A program made the translations under genes and the position numbers. DNA of 64,000 nucleotides from Nocardioides humilatus (GTDB lineage: Bacteria > Actinomycetota > Actinomycetes > Propionibacteriales > Nocardioidaceae): assembly GCF_008373755.1 (NCBI RefSeq), contig NZ_VUJV01000003.1, positions 992,001 through 1,056,000 of the forward strand, given 5' to 3'. Below the pieces are notes generated by a model, which saw nothing but the letters and a program-made list of their open reading frames with translations, made no database searches and was not told where the DNA came from. Within the stretch, counting starts at the first letter, position 1; each line of letters opens with the position of its first letter. This document shows positions 61,219 to 64,000 of this stretch, one piece after another.

Positions 61219-64000
61219 TCCGGTCGGCTCGCGGCGAGCTGGTCAAGCATCGCGGCGACCTCTCGTTCGGCCGTGGTCCATCCGTGACGACGGGCGGCGT
61301 CCAGCACGGGGACCAGCAGCTCCTGTGCGGCGCCCGGGTCGCCCACGGCGATGCTGGTCCTGGCCATCGCGAGGTAGGACCGGTAGCCGTCCATGAAGAT
61401 GGTTCCCGGCGGTGCGGTGACCGTCGCGAGCACGTCCTGCGCGCGCCGCATCGCATCGCGCGACCCGGCAGCGTCACCGACCTGCTGGTAGGCGAGGGCG
61501 AGGTGGCTGGCCGCCCGGAAAGCTCGGTTCGGGCTCTTGATCGCGTCCGATTTCTCCCACGCGTCCTCCAGCAGGGTGATCGCTTCCGCGGGTCGTCCCT
61601 GCTCGATCAGGTGTGATCCCAGGCTGGCCCCGAGCCACGCCGACCACTCGGGGGTGATCTGGTCCCCCACCGTGACCAGGGCCGCGTGCAAGGCAGAGAC
61701 CGCCGCGTCGACGTCGTCGTTGGCGCGATCGATCCACGACCTCGCCTCGAGGATCAGCGCGAGCGAGAGCCGATCGAAGGTGAAGCCCGCGTTGATCTCG
61801 GCCGCCCGCTCGATCCGTTGCGTCGCTCCGGCGCGATCTCCCCTGGCCAGGGGCACCGATGCGCCCTCGATGTAGGCCCACTGGAGCAGGTAGGCGTCCC
61901 CGGCACGCTCTTGTACGGCGATGATCTCGGCCACCGTGCGTTCCAACAGCTCGAGGTCACCGAGCTGGAGCGCGGCCAGCTTCAGGCAGTCCAGCGCGGT
62001 GCCCAGGACCCGGTCCTGGCCGGTCGCACGGGCGATGCCGAGGGCGCGCTGAGCCAGCTCGAGGCCGTCGTCGAGGCGCAGCCGGTTGAGGTGGAGCAGC
62101 GACATCCGGTGGAGCGCGGACACCTGGGTCGCCGGGTCGTCGCGCTTCTCGGCGATGCGGAGTGCTTCCTGGTGAAGACCGAGTGACTCCTCGTAGCCGT
62201 GCACGCGCATCAACCAGCCGAGCTCGTTGAGGGCCAGCATCTCGACCTGCTCGTCGCCGATCAGCCGGGCCCCCTCGAGCGAGAGGCGGAGGTCGACTGT
62301 CCCGCCCGGATAGTCGCCGAAGCGGCCGCGCGCGCTGCCTCTCAGCAGATGCAGCTCGGGCAGCTGAGCTCTCGCCGCTGCGGGGTCGAGCGCACCCGCC
62401 GCTTCGATCGCGAGGTCGAACTGGTTCATCGCCTCGTCGATGGCGACGACGCGCTGCGCTGCGATCGCGGCCAGCCGGTGGTACTTCACGGCCTCGGCCA
62501 GATGACCGGCCGCGGCATGGTGGCGCGCGAGGACTGCCGCATGCTCCACGGAACCGTCGTCGGCCAGCTCCTCGATCGCAGCCGCGGCTCGGGCGTGCAG
62601 GTCGGCCCGCCCGCGGCGCAGCATGCTCGTGTAGGCGGTCTCCTGGATCAGCGGGTGGCTGAACCGGAGCTCGGCACCGGCCCCCACCTCGAACAGGCCG
62701 AGCCTGGTGAGGTTCACCAAGGAGTCCGACGATAGGTCCGCGCCCACGATCCTCCCGAGCAGGGCCAGGTCGAACTCGCGGCCGATCACGGCCGCCGAGC
62801 TCAGCAGGTCGCGGTCACCCGGAGAGAGCCGGTCGATGCGCGCCAGCACGACCCGTTCGATCGTGTCCGGCACCTCCACCGTCACGGTGGTGTCAAAGGT
62901 CCACCGTCCCTGCGACTGCACGATCGCGCCGGTGTCCTGCAGGGACCGGAGGAGCTCACGGAGGTAGAACGGATTGCCTTCGGCCCGCCCGAGCAGAAGG
63001 GTCTCGAGCTCCTCGGGAAGCGTCCCGGCACCGACCAGGTCCGAGATCAGCCCGAGCTCGTCGTCGCGCGCCAGGGAGGTCAGTGACAGCTCGACGGAAA
63101 GCTGCGGTCGGCGACTGACGGTGCGTTCCCGCAGCGCCCAGGCGGGTCGATCACCCTCGGGCCGCATCGCCAGCACCACCAGCACCGGATCCGTGTCGGC
63201 GAGCTCCTCGACCAGCCCCTCGATCAGGCGCAGTGAAGCGGCGTCCGCCCAGTGGAGGTCGTCGAGCGCGATGGCGACCGGCCCCAGAGCCGCCAGTCCC
63301 GCCACCAGCTCGGCGAACGCGTCGATGACCGCCTGCTGGAGCGACTCCGCGGACCAGGTGGCCATCCGCGCGGCGACCTCGTCACCCGGCGCCAGCCCCA
63401 GGATCAGGCCGAGCACCGGTGCGACTTCAGCAGCGCGCTCCTTCCCCACCAGCGCAGCGAGGGCCTCGTGCGCCTTGTCGAAGGAGTCGACGCCGCGTCC
63501 CAACGCCTGCCGCAGCACCTGCCGGAAGGGGAGGTAGGGCTCATCGAGACCGTAGGAGACGCACGTGCCCGAGAGCCAGATCGTCGCCGGGGCATCAGGG
63601 GCAGCGGCTTCGAACAGCCGCCGGAACTCGCTCATGAACCGGGTCTTCCCGATGCCGGCGGCTCCCGTGACGAAAGCGATCCTCGAGGCACCCTCCCGAA
63701 CCGCGACAGCGACCGCACCGGCCGTCGCCAGCTCGCTCACCCGACCCACGAGCCGTGAACCGGCAGCCGGCCCGTGCCGCACGTGGTCGGCGCGCGCGCC
63801 CAGGGCATGGCGGGCGAGCACCGCCTCCGCCTTGCCCTTGAGGGCGAGCGGGCGCAGCTCGCCCCAGTCGAATGCGTCGCTGATGATGCGATGGGTGAGC
63901 GGGCCGACCAGGACACCGCCGTGATCGGCGGCGCCCTCGAGCCGCGCCGCGGTGTTGAGACAGTCCCCGCTCGCGTCGTACTGGACCTGACTGCCGGCGC
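61209..64000 (-). CDS. Class III cyclase-AAA ATPase-TPR signalling protein (N-terminus beyond the right edge)
   Basis: At least 930 aa; the coding frame is open to the last base, so the gene begins outside the window and an apparent start at 63821 is internal. The first residues visible (SQVQYDASGDCLNTAARLEGA, then VGPLTHRI and LRPLALKGKAEAV) are the end of a class III cyclase domain, with the Asn-x3-Arg pair of the active site intact. Next is an AAA/STAND ATPase with Walker A GAAGIGKTR and Walker B IALDDLHWAD, then about 450 residues of helical TPR-like repeats. This layout is common for actinobacterial multidomain cyclases. No LuxR helix-turn-helix is seen at the C-terminus. Convergent with the Crp-type gene. 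Confidence 0.85.
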   Translation of the reverse strand, partial: AGSQVQYDASGDCLNTAARLEGAADHGGVLVGPLTHRIISDAFDWGELRPLALKGKAEAVLARHALGARADHVRHGPAAGSRLVGRVSELATAGAVAVAVREGASRIAFVTGAAGIGKTRFMSEFRRLFEAAAPDAPATIWLSGTCVSYGLDEPYLPFRQVLRQALGRGVDSFDKAHEALAALVGKERAAEVAPVLGLILGLAPGDEVAARMATWSAESLQQAVIDAFAELVAGLAALGPVAIALDDLHWADAASLRLIEGLVEELADTDPVLVVLAMRPEGDRPAWALRERTVSRRPQLSVELSLTSLARDDELGLISDLVGAGTLPEELETLLLGRAEGNPFYLRELLRSLQDTGAIVQSQGRWTFDTTVTVEVPDTIERVVLARIDRLSPGDRDLLSSAAVIGREFDLALLGRIVGADLSSDSLVNLTRLGLFEVGAGAELRFSHPLIQETAYTSMLRRGRADLHARAAAAIEELADDGSVEHAAVLARHHAAAGHLAEAVKYHRLAAIAAQRVVAIDEAMNQFDLAIEAAGALDPAAARAQLPELHLLRGSARGRFGDYPGGTVDLRLSLEGARLIGDEQVEMLALNELGWLMRVHGYEESLGLHQEALRIAEKRDDPATQVSALHRMSLLHLNRLRLDDGLELAQRALGIARATGQDRVLGTALDCLKLAALQLGDLELLERTVAEIIAVQERAGDAYLLQWAYIEGASVPLARGDRAGATQRIERAAEINAGFTFDRLSLALILEARSWIDRANDDVDAAVSALHAALVTVGDQITPEWSAWLGASLGSHLIEQGRPAEAITLLEDAWEKSDAIKSPNRAFRAASHLALAYQQVGDAAGSRDAMRRAQDVLATVTAPPGTIFMDGYRSYLAMARTSIAVGDPGAAQELLVPVLDAARRHGWTTAEREVAAMLDQLAASRPDQR

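Noticed and set aside
63819-63821. GTG at 63821 as start of the ATPase-TPR gene
   Set aside because: The frame continues without stop to the window edge and encodes recognisable cyclase residues (CLNTAARLEGA), so the gene starts beyond 64000.

Overview
The window is about 64 kb of very GC-rich DNA (codon third positions almost all G or C). It carries an mce/yrbE lipid importer, an MmpL transporter, an LprG-type lipoprotein, an F420-type LLM oxidoreductase, many acyl-CoA dehydrogenases, start codons placed 6-7 nt after a TANNNT hexamer (leaderless transcripts), and a KstR-type operator. This points to an actinobacterium; Nocardioidaceae (Nocardioides-like) is my best guess, from general resemblance and not from a search. 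I see no rRNA, tRNA, CRISPR array, prophage or insertion sequence. Nearly every base is coding and no gene-free stretch exceeds 300 bp.

Layout. 1-4.6 kb: a chain of overlapping genes on the minus strand (patatin, flavin monooxygenase, SDR, secreted lipase whose end is outside the window) faces a divergent TetR gene and a small SRPBCC protein. 4.6-12.6 kb: a TetR gene diverges from an oxidation operon (ALDH, SDR, cytochrome P450, MpaB/DUF2236 oxygenase), followed by an acyl-CoA synthetase and an alpha/beta hydrolase. 12.6-17.8 kb: a molybdopterin oxidoreductase and an HSL-type esterase, divergent from a GMC alcohol oxidase. 17.8-30.9 kb: an acyl-CoA catabolic region. Here a MerR gene diverges from a four-gene operon holding two APH-fold kinases (one with a DUF6285/LvaB-like C-terminus), an ACAD11-like acyl-CoA dehydrogenase and a DUF7064-type protein. 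Two further acyl-CoA dehydrogenases, two MpaB-type oxygenases, a hydrolase, a DUF445 membrane protein and a TetR gene follow. 30.9-43.1 kb: a complete mce operon (yrbEA, yrbEB, mceA-F, one Mce-associated protein) with its probable TetR regulator, an LprG-like lipoprotein and an MmpL transporter. 43.3-51.6 kb: an OafA-type acyltransferase, an EthD-like plus LLM pair divergent from an SDR across a KstR-like box, a PlsC acyltransferase, and a TetR gene divergent from a carotenoid-oxygenase/nitroreductase operon. 51.6-64 kb: a berberine-bridge-type flavoprotein, a Crp/Fnr regulator, a cardiolipin synthase, a seven-module secreted Ig-like protein, and a cyclic-AMP-type cluster (membrane-anchored class III cyclase, HD protein, Crp-type regulator, and a cyclase-ATPase-TPR protein that runs off the right edge).

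How it fits together. The window looks like a catabolic and lipid-handling segment. Hydrophobic substrates (steroid, terpenoid or fatty type; not provable here) would be imported by Mce, oxygenated by P450, BVMO and MpaB enzymes, turned into acids by SDR/ALDH/GMC enzymes, activated by FadD and degraded by acyl-CoA dehydrogenases. The most striking regulatory signal is a 33-bp dyad found upstream of three acyl-CoA dehydrogenase transcription units, one of them divergent from the MerR gene. The most striking enzymatic signal is the kinase + ACAD11-like operon, whose architecture matches known 4-hydroxyacyl-CoA catabolism (bacterial LvaABC, animal ACAD10/11).
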